The notes under the pieces were generated by a model, which had not been told where the DNA came from, made no database searches, and saw only the letters and a list, made by a program, of their open reading frames with translations. Position numbers and translations under genes: made by a program. A DNA stretch of 64,000 nucleotides from Priestia iocasae (GTDB lineage: Bacteria; Bacillota; Bacilli; Bacillales; Bacillaceae_H): NCBI RefSeq assembly GCF_016909075.1, contig NZ_JAFBFC010000006.1, positions 62,001 through 126,000 on the forward strand, read 5' to 3'. Shown in pieces: positions 50,807 to 59,344 of this stretch; the first letter of the stretch is position 1, and each line of letters begins with the position of its first letter.

Positions 50807-51598
50807 ATGCGTCGTGTAGTCCTTTTCTTTTTAGCGTTTTTATTCGCATTCACATCGTTCGCATCGGCAACGGCTTACTCCAATAAGCCATTAAGCTGGG
50901 GCTTTAGTAAAAGTAAAAACCACAAACAAGCATCCGCAGGCAAGCCGTTTGATAATCTGTTAAAAAAATACGATAGCTTTTACATCGGAGCTGATGATAA
51001 ACAGAACATTTACTTAACGTTCGATAATGGCTATGAAAATGGCTATACCGAACAAGTGCTAGATGTTTTAAAAGAAAAGAAAGTACCCGCGGCATTTTTT
51101 GTGACGGGGCATTATTTAAAAGATCAACCTAATTTAGTAAAGAGAATGGTCAAAGAAGGCCACATTGTCGGCAATCACTCGTGGCATCATCCAGACTTAA
51201 CGCAAGTCGATGATAGCCGGTTACGTGAAGAGCTAGATCGCGTCAAGCGTGAGTATGAACAACTAACGGGAAAAACAGACATGCAGTATTTACGTCCACC
51301 GCGTGGCGTCTTTAGTGAGCGTACACTTGCATTATCACGCGATGAAGGGTACATTAACGTGTTTTGGTCACTGGCCTTTGTTGATTGGATGACGGACCAA
51401 CAAAAAGGATGGCGCTATGCGTACGACAACATCATGGCTCAAGTTCATCCTGGTGCGATTTTATTGCTTCACACCGTCTCAAAAGACAATGCAGAGGCAT
51501 TAGGAAAAGCAATCGATGATTTACGTAAAGAAGGCTATGAGTTTAAAAGCATTGATGAGCTCACCGCTGAAAAAAACATTTCACCGATTTTGCGATAA
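50807..51598 (+). CDS. pdaA: Polysaccharide deacetylase PdaA (delta-lactam, spore cortex)
   Basis: 263 residues from ATG at 50807 (GGAAAGGAGTC upstream; the ORF's first eight codons are leader). Signal peptide with FFLAFLFAFTSFASA. NodB domain: TFDNGYENGYTEQVL (motif 1 with TFDNG, as in PdaA, in place of TFDDG), GNHSWHHPDL (zinc His motif 2), LRPPRGVFS (motif 3), LLLHTVS (motif 5). Deacetylates muramic acid residues so that cortex delta-lactam can form, needed for germination. Supports a spore-forming host. Confidence 0.95.
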   Translation: MRRVVLFFLAFLFAFTSFASATAYSNKPLSWGFSKSKNHKQASAGKPFDNLLKKYDSFYIGADDKQNIYLTFDNGYENGYTEQVLDVLKEKKVPAAFFVTGHYLKDQPNLVKRMVKEGHIVGNHSWHHPDLTQVDDSRLREELDRVKREYEQLTGKTDMQYLRPPRGVFSERTLALSRDEGYINVFWSLAFVDWMTDQQKGWRYAYDNIMAQVHPGAILLLHTVSKDNAEALGKAIDDLRKEGYEFKSIDELTAEKNISPILR

Positions 51599-51733
51599 AC
51601 AGGCTGATCCGAGCGGGTCAGCCACGTTTACGTTGGCCGATAATCGGAAAAAGATGAAACAAGGAAGGGAAACGTGTTATTCTTATTTGAGTTGTGTTTA
51701 GAATGAAAATCACGTAATCGGAGTTGTATATAG

Positions 51734-53119
51734 ATGAACAAACAAAATTCAGGAGTGAAAGTGGAAAAAGGTCAACGATTTCCATTAACGATCAAACGCC
51801 TCGGCATCAACGGTGAAGGTGTCGGCTATTATAAAAAGCAAGTCGTCTTCGTACCAGGCGCGCTGCCAAACGAAGAAGTTGTCGCAGAAGTGACAAACGT
51901 ACGCAATAACTTCGCAGAAGCGAAAATCAATAAAATTCGTAAATCATCACCGGACCGTACGCAAGCACCCTGTCCCATCTACGAACAATGCGGTGGCTGT
52001 CAGCTTCAGCACTTATCGTACAGCGGTCAGCTAGACGCAAAGCGAGACATCGTGCTTCAAGCATTTGAACGTCATACAGGATTAAAGGACATCGCAAGTA
52101 AAACGCGCTTCACTATCGGCATGGAAAATCCGTGGCGCTATCGAAACAAATCCCAATTTCAAGTCAGCTTAGATCAAAAAGGGCGTGTCATCGCCGGACT
52201 TTACGGCATTAACTCACATCGTCTTATCGACATTGAAAACTGTCCCATTCAGCACGAATCAACAAACAAAGTAACAAAAGTTGTGAAAACGATTCTGCAA
52301 GACTTGAAAATCCCGATTTACAACGAGCGCAAACGTAACGGGATCATTCGTACAATCGTGTCACGCGTTGGCTTCCAAACAGGTGAAGTCCAAATTGTAC
52401 TCATTACCGCAAAACGAGACATTCCGCGTAAAGAGGTACTAATTGAAGAAATTCAACGTCGCTTACCGGAAGTCAAATCAATCGTGCAAAACATAAATGG
52501 TCAAAAAACATCGCTTATTTTTGGTGACGAAACGTTCACACTCGCAAACAAAGACGTTATCCAAGAAACATTAGGCGATATTTCATTTGAACTATCGGCA
52601 CGTGCGTTCTTCCAGCTGAATCCGATTCAAACGGTCAAGCTGTATGACGAAGTGAAAAAAGCAGCGGCACTCACAGGCAACGAAAAAATCGTCGATGCCT
52701 ACTGTGGAGTCGGCACGATTGGGCTCTGGCTCGCAAAAGATGCCAAAGAAATCCGCGGCATGGACACGATTGAAGAATCCATCGTCGACGCCCGCAAAAA
52801 CGCCAAACGCCACGGCTTCAACCACGCTACGTACGTCACAGGCCCAGCCGAAAAATGGCTCCCAAAATGGGTAAAAGAAGGCTGGAAATCAGACGTAGTC
52901 GTCGTTGACCCACCACGAACAGGCTGTGACGACAAACTACTAAACGCCATCATGCAAGTAAAACCGAAAAAGGTTGTGTATGTGTCGTGTAATCCATCCA
53001 CTTTGGCGAAAGATATAAAGCATTTGTCGAAGTTTTATGACGTGGAATATGTGCAGCCTGTGGATATGTTTCCGCATACGGCGCATGTGGAGAGTGTGAC
53101 GAGATTGACGTTGAAATAA
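51734..53119 (+). CDS. rlmCD: 23S rRNA (uracil-C5)-methyltransferase, RlmCD/RumA family
   Basis: 461 residues. N-terminal TRAM domain (about 12-70, [16 protein letters not shown]), [4Fe-4S] cysteines ([15 protein letters not shown], Cys80/86/89, and NCPIQ), SAM motif [22 protein letters not shown] and the catalytic-nucleophile motif [10 protein letters not shown]. Methylates U747 and/or U1939 of 23S rRNA. B. subtilis YfjO lies in the same neighbourhood as pdaA. Base use flips strikingly near 52975 (see findings). Confidence 0.9.
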   Translation: MNKQNSGVKVEKGQRFPLTIKRLGINGEGVGYYKKQVVFVPGALPNEEVVAEVTNVRNNFAEAKINKIRKSSPDRTQAPCPIYEQCGGCQLQHLSYSGQLDAKRDIVLQAFERHTGLKDIASKTRFTIGMENPWRYRNKSQFQVSLDQKGRVIAGLYGINSHRLIDIENCPIQHESTNKVTKVVKTILQDLKIPIYNERKRNGIIRTIVSRVGFQTGEVQIVLITAKRDIPRKEVLIEEIQRRLPEVKSIVQNINGQKTSLIFGDETFTLANKDVIQETLGDISFELSARAFFQLNPIQTVKLYDEVKKAAALTGNEKIVDAYCGVGTIGLWLAKDAKEIRGMDTIEESIVDARKNAKRHGFNHATYVTGPAEKWLPKWVKEGWKSDVVVVDPPRTGCDDKLLNAIMQVKPKKVVYVSCNPSTLAKDIKHLSKFYDVEYVQPVDMFPHTAHVESVTRLTLK

Positions 53120-53132
53120 GGGTATGATTGGG

Positions 53133-53164
53133 GAGAACAAGGTTGGGAGCCTTGTTCTTTTTTA
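53133..53164 (+). terminator. Terminator after rlmCD
   Basis: GAACAAGG / CCTTGTTC with T6 directly after, 14 bp past the stop. Confidence 0.88.
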
Positions 53165-53200
53165 TATCATCATATCCAAATCCACAAAAAAACCTGCTTG

Positions 53201-53830
53201 TTATACAGGTTCTGGAAGTTTTACTTTTTTAAGTAATTCTACGGCGAAATCTTGGTGAGTTGCTTTTTTTTCTTCATTCTTGATTGTAACAATAACATAT
53301 GTTACAAGGCCTTCACCGTCCATTGAGAGCGCTGTGTATTGAACTGTTCCATCGTTTCCGGTTACAATTTCAACTGCGTAATCGTATCTTTCTTGTAATC
53401 CAGGGAATTTATCCATATCTAGTGGCTTAAATTCAGTTCCCTGACCACCAAAAGTAGTTATTTTCATTTCAAACTTTCTTACCTCTCTGTCGAGGCTAGA
53501 AGAAGCCTTCTCTTTTCTTACATGTACCCAAAAGTTTTCATATGCATCTGTACCTTGAGCTTGAAATCTATTTTCATCTAATTCTTTCCCTTCAAACCCA
53601 CTTGGAAGTAATAATTCTTCTGCTAGTTCTGAAGAAATAGACATTGGTACCAATTCTTCCTCTTTCTTTTCTCCGCCAACTTCAAACACAAGGACGTTCT
53701 CTTCCTCTTCTACTTGTTCCTCTTTTTCGTTATTTTCTTTTTCAGTTGTTACGGATTGTTCTTTGTCGCTGCAAGCACCTAGAAATAGTGCAGATGTAAC
53801 GAACAAACCAATTATAAGTTGTTTTTTCAT
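53201..53830 (-). CDS. Lipoprotein of unknown function
   Basis: 209 residues. Signal peptide with lipobox LFLGAC (Cys20), then a strongly acidic low-complexity stretch (KENNEKEEQVEEEEN) and a folded domain of about 150 residues (e.g. ELAEELLLPSGFEGKEL, DREVRKFEMKITTFGG). Start behind AAAGGGAG. No family recognised. First gene of the accessory-looking right arm. Confidence 0.75.
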   Translation of the reverse strand: MKKQLIIGLFVTSALFLGACSDKEQSVTTEKENNEKEEQVEEEENVLVFEVGGEKKEEELVPMSISSELAEELLLPSGFEGKELDENRFQAQGTDAYENFWVHVRKEKASSSLDREVRKFEMKITTFGGQGTEFKPLDMDKFPGLQERYDYAVEIVTGNDGTVQYTALSMDGEGLVTYVIVTIKNEEKKATHQDFAVELLKKVKLPEPV

Positions 53831-54010
53831 TGATGTACTCCCTTTTATGTAACTTTTTTATTATTCTAAAATAATTTTACCATAATTTAACCATGCTTAC
53901 TTCCTATTTTGATTTTATTATTAACAAGCCGCTATTATAGTAATGTTTTTTGAGAAAAGAGATTTAGAATAGTAGTTTTTACTTTAAAAAACGCAAAGGT
54001 AAGGTGCAAA

Positions 54011-54145
54011 GTGAACTTTACATTGGGCCTAATCTTTGCTGAAGAGCTCATGTTTAATAGAGGTAAACAGATGAAAGCGGAGAAAAGCCGTACATCTTCC
54101 CCTTTCTCACATTCTATTAAAGTAGAGGATGACCTTCCCATTTAA
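54011..54145 (+). CDS. Possible 44-residue ORF, unknown
   Basis: GTG start with AAGGTAAGG nearby; begins VNFTLGLIFAEELMFNRGKQ and ends VEDDLPI. A terminator hairpin follows within 5 bp, which is the main support. No family recognised; it may be a remnant. The rest of 53831-54500 holds only hairpins and no other gene. Confidence 0.3.
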   Translation: MNFTLGLIFAEELMFNRGKQMKAEKSRTSSPFSHSIKVEDDLPI

Positions 54146-54147
54146 TG

Positions 54148-54180
54148 TTAAAAGCAGCGAGAATCCTCGTTGCTTTTCTT
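54148..54180 (+). terminator. Terminator after possible small ORF
   Basis: AAAAGCAGCGAG / CTCGTTGCTTTT with one G-U pair and a 4-nt loop, ending in CTT. Confidence 0.7.
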
Positions 54181-54186
54181 AAGAAA

Positions 54187-54222
54187 GTGCTGTCACTCCT
54201 CAAAAACCTTGTTTCACAGCAC
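54187..54222. repeat. Hairpin repeat of the 'CTGTCACTCCTC' type, degenerate copy
   Basis: GTGCTGT / ACAGCAC arms around TCACTCCTCAAAAACC; the TGTCACTCCTC block recurs in the hairpin at 57504-57556. Confidence 0.4.
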
Positions 54223-54345
54223 AATGTCATATAGCCATTCGATGATAGTATGACTACTTATTAAAAAGTATCAGGTACATATCACTATTCATCTGTCATC
54301 ACCATTCAAGCTACGTACAGGATACAACAAAACTAACATGATATG

Positions 54346-54380
54346 AAAAAAGAACAAGCCCACAACCTTGTTCTTTTTTT
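54346..54380. terminator. Orphan bidirectional terminator
   Basis: AAAAAAGAACAAG / CTTGTTCTTTTTT perfect 13-bp stem, 8-nt loop. No gene ends close to it on either strand. Confidence 0.8.
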
Positions 54381-54500
54381 CATAAACAACCTTCTCTTCC
54401 AATCACCACATGTATATAATTAACAATGATAGAGTGTGCTGACTAGTAGCTACGAGTACACTTCGATGTACGGCTATCAAAAAGCAAGGGGGGATCAAGT

Positions 54501-55199
54501 ATGGAAGTAAAGAGAGTTCTCCCCGAACCTCATCGGTATGCGGTTTGTGCATATGAAGACGTACCGATAAAGGAATTTTATAAGGGTGTGTTTAATGAAG
54601 TGTTTATTTTCTTTCATCCTTTTATTAAGCCGGTGACGATTGATTTGGAATTGTTTTGTGCAGAAACGTATCCAGACAAATTTCAACTGATCAATCATTG
54701 TGAAAGGGTGAGGTGGAACGAATTTTTAGCTCTTAGTGGGATGAAGAGTTATGAAGAGTTGGATATTGGACTTCGCACGAGAATACTGGGCTTACATAAG
54801 AAGTATGAGGATCAGAAGTTAAAGGAGATCATTCATACTGTGAGTGAGAAGCACCAGCTTGTTCCACCATTAGAAGGGATTCTGCCTACTATCCTCATCA
54901 ATACATTGCTAGAAGCGGTAAAAAAAGAAAAGGATGATTGGATTTGGGTAGGGGATGAATTTGGTACGGAACGAAAGTTAGAATACATTGATGACCTTAT
55001 CAACCAAGATACACTCGCAAGACACAATCTCTTTACACATGACCATTCAATGCTAATCACGACTCATTGGGATAGCCATTTTTCCATGATTTGTTCAGAT
55101 GATAAAGGGAAGATAAATCGAATCATTAAAGCGTGTAATCTTGATGGTTTTTACTGTGATGATCGTACAGAAATCTATTGGAGCGTACAGTCACGGTGA
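54501..55199 (+). CDS. DUF2711-family protein
   Basis: 232 residues, cytoplasmic, start ATG behind AAGGGGGGATC. The C-terminus (DHSMLITTHWDSHFSMICSD, then GFYCDDRTEIYW) and the central FFHPFIKP region match the DUF2711 pattern I know from Bacillus. No catalytic motif is evident. Family function unknown. It forms a two-gene unit with the GNAT gene 23 bp downstream. Confidence 0.7.
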   Translation: MEVKRVLPEPHRYAVCAYEDVPIKEFYKGVFNEVFIFFHPFIKPVTIDLELFCAETYPDKFQLINHCERVRWNEFLALSGMKSYEELDIGLRTRILGLHKKYEDQKLKEIIHTVSEKHQLVPPLEGILPTILINTLLEAVKKEKDDWIWVGDEFGTERKLEYIDDLINQDTLARHNLFTHDHSMLITTHWDSHFSMICSDDKGKINRIIKACNLDGFYCDDRTEIYWSVQSR

Positions 55200-55222
55200 C
55201 GATAAAAAGGAGTTGATCAAAC

Positions 55223-55636
55223 ATGATCTATACATACTCACTTAATGGAATTTCAACTGATAGATTGAGAGGCTTCTTTGTAGGCTGGCCTAACCCACCA
55301 AGTCCAGAAACGCACTTGAAGCTGCTGCAAAATAGTAGTAAGGTGGTTCTAGCGATTGATGAGGATACGAATCAAGTGGTTGGGTTTATTACCGCAATTA
55401 GTGATGGGGTTCTGTCTGCTTATATTCCATTTCTTGAAGTTCTGCCTGCGTACAAGAACCGAGGGATCGGTAAGGAATTAGTAGATCGCATGTTAAAAGA
55501 GCTTGATACCATTTATATGATTGACTTGTGCTGTGATGATGCGCTCGTTCCTTACTATGAGAGATTTGGAATGATCAAATCAAACGGAATGCTTGTCAGA
55601 AATTACGAGATGCAGTCGGGAAATGTAAATAAATAG
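55223..55636 (+). CDS. GNAT-family N-acetyltransferase
   Basis: 137 residues. Motif A LPAYKNRGIGKELVDRML (R-x-x-G-x-G/K) at about 78, preceded by AYIPFLEV and followed by VPYYERFGMIKSNGML. Acetyl-CoA-dependent acylation of an unknown amine. AAAGGAGTTG ribosome site. Likely co-transcribed with the DUF2711 gene. Confidence 0.87.
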   Translation: MIYTYSLNGISTDRLRGFFVGWPNPPSPETHLKLLQNSSKVVLAIDEDTNQVVGFITAISDGVLSAYIPFLEVLPAYKNRGIGKELVDRMLKELDTIYMIDLCCDDALVPYYERFGMIKSNGMLVRNYEMQSGNVNK

Positions 55637-55644
55637 ATGTGAAG

Positions 55645-55680
55645 AAACGCTTGGGGTGCAGGTCGCTTTCAAGCGTTTTT
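55645..55680 (+). terminator. Terminator after GNAT gene
   Basis: AAACGCTTG / CAAGCGTTTTT with 16-nt loop. Confidence 0.85.
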
Positions 55681-55814
55681 GCGTGCAGGGCTATGTATGG
55701 ATTTACCATTACTTGTACCAAATAATAACAGAATATGGTAGTATAGTAATGGGTTAAAAGATTGATAGTGATGAAAACGGATGAAAGAATGGATAGACAA
55801 GCGAGGTGCTTACA

Positions 55815-56294
55815 ATGGAAGAGTGGTTAAAGATGAATCAAACGTATAACTTGTTTGACCCGATAACGAACGAGTTAATGAAAAAACTCAGCGTGTTCAA
55901 AAGGCATGTGAATGAGTTGAATACAAAAGCTCTTGAAGTGACTGTTCGCAATGTGTATAAGATTTATGAAGATGAATATTGCATTTATCTCTTTTTTCAA
56001 AAAGAGTGGAATGAGGAAGAGATCGATAGAGATTGTCGAACAGAGAATATACGCTACATGCTGACCATCAATGATGACCTTGTTAGTCATAAGCTGTATT
56101 CGACACTCTATGAGGTAGAGATTTTAATCTTCCTACAGGAGCTTAATAAAAATTACAATAGTGTTTATTGTGAGCAATCGCTGATTCACTTGCAGCCATT
56201 TATTGATATTCAGCATCTTATTGACGACCTTGTGTTGTTTAATTCGAAACAAGCCGTGCAAGATGTTCATGAAGGGAAACTGCCTTGGTGTTAA
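55815..56294 (+). CDS. Hypothetical protein, unknown function
   Basis: 159 residues from ATG at 55815 (AGCGAGGTG upstream; the frame opens at GTG 55806). Mostly helical, charged, with four cysteines and a C-terminal LPWC. No signal, membrane helix or known domain. It resembles the sort of immunity or toxin-partner proteins found in variable loci, but nothing specific supports that. Confidence 0.6.
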   Translation: MEEWLKMNQTYNLFDPITNELMKKLSVFKRHVNELNTKALEVTVRNVYKIYEDEYCIYLFFQKEWNEEEIDRDCRTENIRYMLTINDDLVSHKLYSTLYEVEILIFLQELNKNYNSVYCEQSLIHLQPFIDIQHLIDDLVLFNSKQAVQDVHEGKLPWC

Positions 56295-56378
56295 TAAGCC
56301 TATCTCGTCGTGATCTCTTCTTACAATCGTTTAAGACTGCGATCTTACAACCTTATTATGTTATGACGGAGGGTTAGA

Positions 56379-57500
56379 ATGAAGAAAACACGTTTCCTCA
56401 TTTTAGTGTTAACACTACTTATCGCTTTGTTTTCACCTAGTTTGAACACAGGGCAAGCAGCAAGCTCTTTTAAAGATGTACCAAGCAATCATTCTACGAA
56501 GAAAGAGATTGATTACCTAATCGGTCTTGGCATTATTAAAGGATACAATGATGGCACGTTCAGACCTTACAACAATGTCACAAATGCTCAAGCAGCGACG
56601 ATGCTAGTGAGAGCGTTAAAGCTACATACAAACGGAAGACCTAATCCTCAATTTACGGATGTTTTCTCCACAAATCCTGCATTTAAAGAGATTGCGACGG
56701 CTGTAGACGCTGGTATTTTCCCGAAAAGCAAAGCGTTTTATCCGAATGCTTCCATTTCACGAGAGGCGATGGCAAGAGCATTAGTGAATGCCTTTAAGCT
56801 TCAAGGGAGCGAGGGTATTTATTTTACGGATGTGTCAGAGTCTTATTGGTCGTATCCGTACATCTCAAAGCTAGCTGCTAATCAAATTACAACTGGATAC
56901 CCAGATGGTTCATTTAAACCGAAGAATACAGTAACGCGTGCTCAGTTTTCGGCTTTTGTTGCACGTTCATTAAACAAAACGTTTAAGCCTCGTGTTGAAA
57001 ACCGAGTGGTGACAGGTGGATTGAAGCATAATCCTACTAAGAGTTATGTGTACAACCTATACAACCATTTTACGGGTTATGAGAAAGCATCTTGGCAATA
57101 TGAATGGACAAATCAATCTGGATGGGATAATTGGACCGCTTACTATGAAGATGATTATGACGGTGAAGATGTTTATTATAGCCAACGAGAAGATAAAGGA
57201 GGCATGTACTTTGGATGGCAAGACTCCGAAATTTCCTTCGCGCTTCCTTATCCTTTAACGTTAAATAAAAAGTGGAGTAGTGAGCGATATACGTATGAGG
57301 GAGACAAAATAGATTATTATGTAGTGACCAATATTGCCAAAACGATCACAACGCCTGCTGGTACGTTTCATAACGTAATTGAAATCAAGGATTACGATGG
57401 ATACTACCTGTATTACGCACAAGGAATTGGTCACATTCTAACGATTGACGCAACGCAACAACCAGCTAAAAAGACGATAGAATTAGTTGAAATCTATTAA
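56379..57500 (+). CDS. Secreted S-layer-homology (SLH) domain protein
   Basis: 373 residues. Signal peptide (LILVLTLLIALFSPSL, cleavage near GQAA). Three SLH repeats: FKDVPSNHSTKKEIDYLIGL...GYNDGTFRPYNNVTNAQAA, FTDVFSTNPAFKEIATAVDAG...FYPNASISREAM, FTDVSESYWSYPYISKLAAN...GYPDGSFKPKNTVTRAQF. These bind pyruvylated secondary wall polymer. The C-terminal 150 residues (Tyr/Trp-rich, e.g. TGYEKASWQYEWTNQSG and AGTFHNVIEIKDYDGYY) form a beta-type domain of unknown role. Start behind CGGAGGG. Confidence 0.88.
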   Translation: MKKTRFLILVLTLLIALFSPSLNTGQAASSFKDVPSNHSTKKEIDYLIGLGIIKGYNDGTFRPYNNVTNAQAATMLVRALKLHTNGRPNPQFTDVFSTNPAFKEIATAVDAGIFPKSKAFYPNASISREAMARALVNAFKLQGSEGIYFTDVSESYWSYPYISKLAANQITTGYPDGSFKPKNTVTRAQFSAFVARSLNKTFKPRVENRVVTGGLKHNPTKSYVYNLYNHFTGYEKASWQYEWTNQSGWDNWTAYYEDDYDGEDVYYSQREDKGGMYFGWQDSEISFALPYPLTLNKKWSSERYTYEGDKIDYYVVTNIAKTITTPAGTFHNVIEIKDYDGYYLYYAQGIGHILTIDATQQPAKKTIELVEIY

Positions 57501-57503
57501 AAC

Positions 57504-57556
57504 GTGCCTGTCACTCCTCGACATCTGTTTAAAAACGTTGAGGGGTGACAGGTATT
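57504..57556 (+). terminator. Large hairpin (repeat-type) terminator after SLH gene
   Basis: CCTGTCACTCCTC(G)A pairs with T(T)GAGGGGTGACAGG, then TATTTTC. The GTGCCTGTCAC motif recurs in many Bacillus intergenic hairpins and partially at 54187. Confidence 0.7.
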
Positions 57557-57853
57557 TTCAATAGAGGTTGTACGTGTATCAACCCATTGAACACCTACTA
57601 CCCTAGGATTATTGTGTGTAGAACGATTCAATGGGTGTGAAAGAAAAGGTTAATCATGTGAAGCTATCTCCTGATTCTCCAAATAGTCAAGAGTTAATGA
57701 GGGAATGTTTAGAAGTACTTGCACTAGTTACATAGACTTATTTTCTCTTATTTAGATACCAACATATGGAATTTTTTATATAATAAAGATGATTTGGTGG
57801 TGTGTGTTTCTAAGTGACATCACCGCAGCAAAACTAGTAGGAGTGAGTATAGT
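57557..57853 (+). other. Intergenic region with long inverted repeat
   Basis: An inverted repeat ACCCATTGAA ... TTCAATGGGT (about 57578-57633, 35-nt loop with inner CTAC/GTAG) occurs here. A 34-codon frame from 57631 (MGVKEKVNHVKLSPDSPNSQ...) starts inside the right arm without a ribosome site and may be a gene remnant. Nothing else is visible. Confidence 0.4.
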
Positions 57854-58192
57854 TTGGGATGTCTTGGTTCCATCTTTCGGTTTTTCGTCTTTTTTGTATG
57901 TGCCATGATTGTGTCCATGGGTGCTGTGATCACTGGTTTGACCTTTTTTGATGCCTTGTCTTCTCGAGGAGATTGGTTTGATTTCTTCTTTGCCTTTACG
58001 GTTTGGTTTGTTGGAAGCTACATCACGGGCTGGTTCATTGAGGCGAGGAATTACGATGTAGGTGGAGGCAGTGAAATCGGAGAAGAGTACTTCATCATGT
58101 TGGTGCTTTTTATATTAACGGTGTGTGTATACCACGGGACGAATTGGCTCGTTCGCTTGCCGTTTCGACGGAAGTCAAAATCAAGAGACTAA
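57854..58192 (+). CDS. Small integral membrane protein, unknown
   Basis: 112 residues from TTG (AGGAGTGAG upstream). Three membrane helices: FRFFVFFVCAMIVSMGAVIT, FFFAFTVWFVGSYITGWF, YFIMLVLFILTVCVYHGTN; basic tail PFRRKSKSRD. No motif recognised. Single gene followed by a strong terminator. Confidence 0.65.
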   Translation: MGCLGSIFRFFVFFVCAMIVSMGAVITGLTFFDALSSRGDWFDFFFAFTVWFVGSYITGWFIEARNYDVGGGSEIGEEYFIMLVLFILTVCVYHGTNWLVRLPFRRKSKSRD

Positions 58193-58240
58193 AGAAGATC
58201 CTCTTTCACGTTAAGAAGAGAATCTTCTTTAGCATTCTTG
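58184..58240. terminator. Bidirectional terminator
   Basis: CTAAAGAAGATCCTCTT / AAGAGAATCTTCTTTAG, long stem with small bulges, between converging genes. Confidence 0.88.
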
Positions 58241-58243
58241 CGT

Positions 58244-58600
58244 TTAGCTCATTTTATCTGTAATCAATGCCTTTGAGATACACATCGCTTTAATGATCTT
58301 TTCACAGCGAGTGTGCGCAGGGGTTCCTTGGGCCAATGTTCGCGTTGCTTTTTCACATTTGCGGATGATCGAAGAAAGAGGTTGCAATGCTTCCCTTACT
58401 TCATCTTTTGTATAGTGATTGAGGACGGGTTCATCTGTTAGGCATGATTTTGCAATAGATAAGGCTTTGATTCTGTTTTTAAGCAGTGTGTGCTGAGAGG
58501 TACCTTCAGCAAACTTTGGTTGCATGTTTTCGCAGTTACGGATGGAGGAATCGACCACTCGTAGCGCTTGAGTTACGGCTTCTTTTGAATAATTTTCCAT
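58244..58600 (-). CDS. Internally duplicated small protein, unknown function
   Basis: 118 residues made of two similar repeats of about 54: YSKEAVTQALRVVDSSIRNC ... GTSQHTLLKNRIKALSIAKS and YTKDEVREALQPLSSIIRKC ... GTPAHTRCEKIIKAMCISKA. Each is a helical hairpin with one conserved Cys in SIIRxCE. Ribosome site GAGAGGTG. No family recognised; a helical repeat or binding protein is plausible. Confidence 0.7.
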   Translation of the reverse strand: MENYSKEAVTQALRVVDSSIRNCENMQPKFAEGTSQHTLLKNRIKALSIAKSCLTDEPVLNHYTKDEVREALQPLSSIIRKCEKATRTLAQGTPAHTRCEKIIKAMCISKALITDKMS

Positions 58601-58633
58601 GCTGTTACACCTCTCATGTGTGATTTCTGTTCG

Positions 58634-59191
58634 TTAACACCCCAACCCACTCAACCCTCGATTCACAAATCCAAATAAAAACTCCGCCATTTCCTGTGGG
58701 GTTTTCTTTTTGCCGGTTTCGAGCCAGTTTTTGATGACGTACATACTGCCGCTCACAAGAAACAAATTGAGGTAGTCGTACGTTTCTTTGTCTAGCTTTT
58801 TATCAAGTATCCAATTGTCAAATACGTATTCTTGGGTGATCTGCATCCCTTTGTTTTGAAAGTGCATGTCGTTGTTTTCGCTAAAGAGAACAAGGCAGAT
58901 GTCACTTTTGTCCGCCATGAATTCAAAAAGCTTCACCATCATTTGAATGGCTTCTTCTTCTTTTGAAAAATTGTATTGATTGAGCGTCTGAACTAATTCA
59001 CCCATAAACTCTTCTTCAATCGCATACAGTAGTTCATATGGACTTGCATAGTGGGCATAGTAGGTAGAGCGGTTAATATCGGCGCGTTCACATAGTTCTT
59101 TTACGGTAATATTGGCAATTGGCTTTTCTTTAATGAGCGCAAGTAGGCTTTCTTTTAAGACCATTTGCGTATATTTTTTTCGGCGATCCAT
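58634..59191 (-). CDS. TetR/AcrR-family transcriptional regulator
   Basis: 185 residues. N-terminal HTH (ITVKELCERADINRSTYYAHYASPYELLYAI, about 24-54) is typical TetR; the C-terminal ligand domain is of the TetR_C_33-like kind with FGFVNRGLSG at the end. Divergent from the MMPL exporter gene 150 bp away, so it most likely represses that operon. Effector unknown. AATAGGAG ribosome site. Confidence 0.88.
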   Translation of the reverse strand: MDRRKKYTQMVLKESLLALIKEKPIANITVKELCERADINRSTYYAHYASPYELLYAIEEEFMGELVQTLNQYNFSKEEEAIQMMVKLFEFMADKSDICLVLFSENNDMHFQNKGMQITQEYVFDNWILDKKLDKETYDYLNLFLVSGSMYVIKNWLETGKKKTPQEMAEFLFGFVNRGLSGLGC

Positions 59192-59344
59192 ACATAAACT
59201 CCTATTCTGTTCGTTTCTCTACATATTGATCAAAAGTGTAGGTTATCAAACATATTCTAAGCAACTGTTTGTTGTATCTCCAACACGGTGTTTACTATAA
59301 TGATAGAGAAGTTAGAAGCAAGAAACAAGAGAGGGTGAACAACG

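Noticed and set aside
53935-54141. 68-codon minus-strand ORF
   Set aside because: No ribosome site and not followed by a terminator; the opposite-strand 44-codon frame is slightly better supported.
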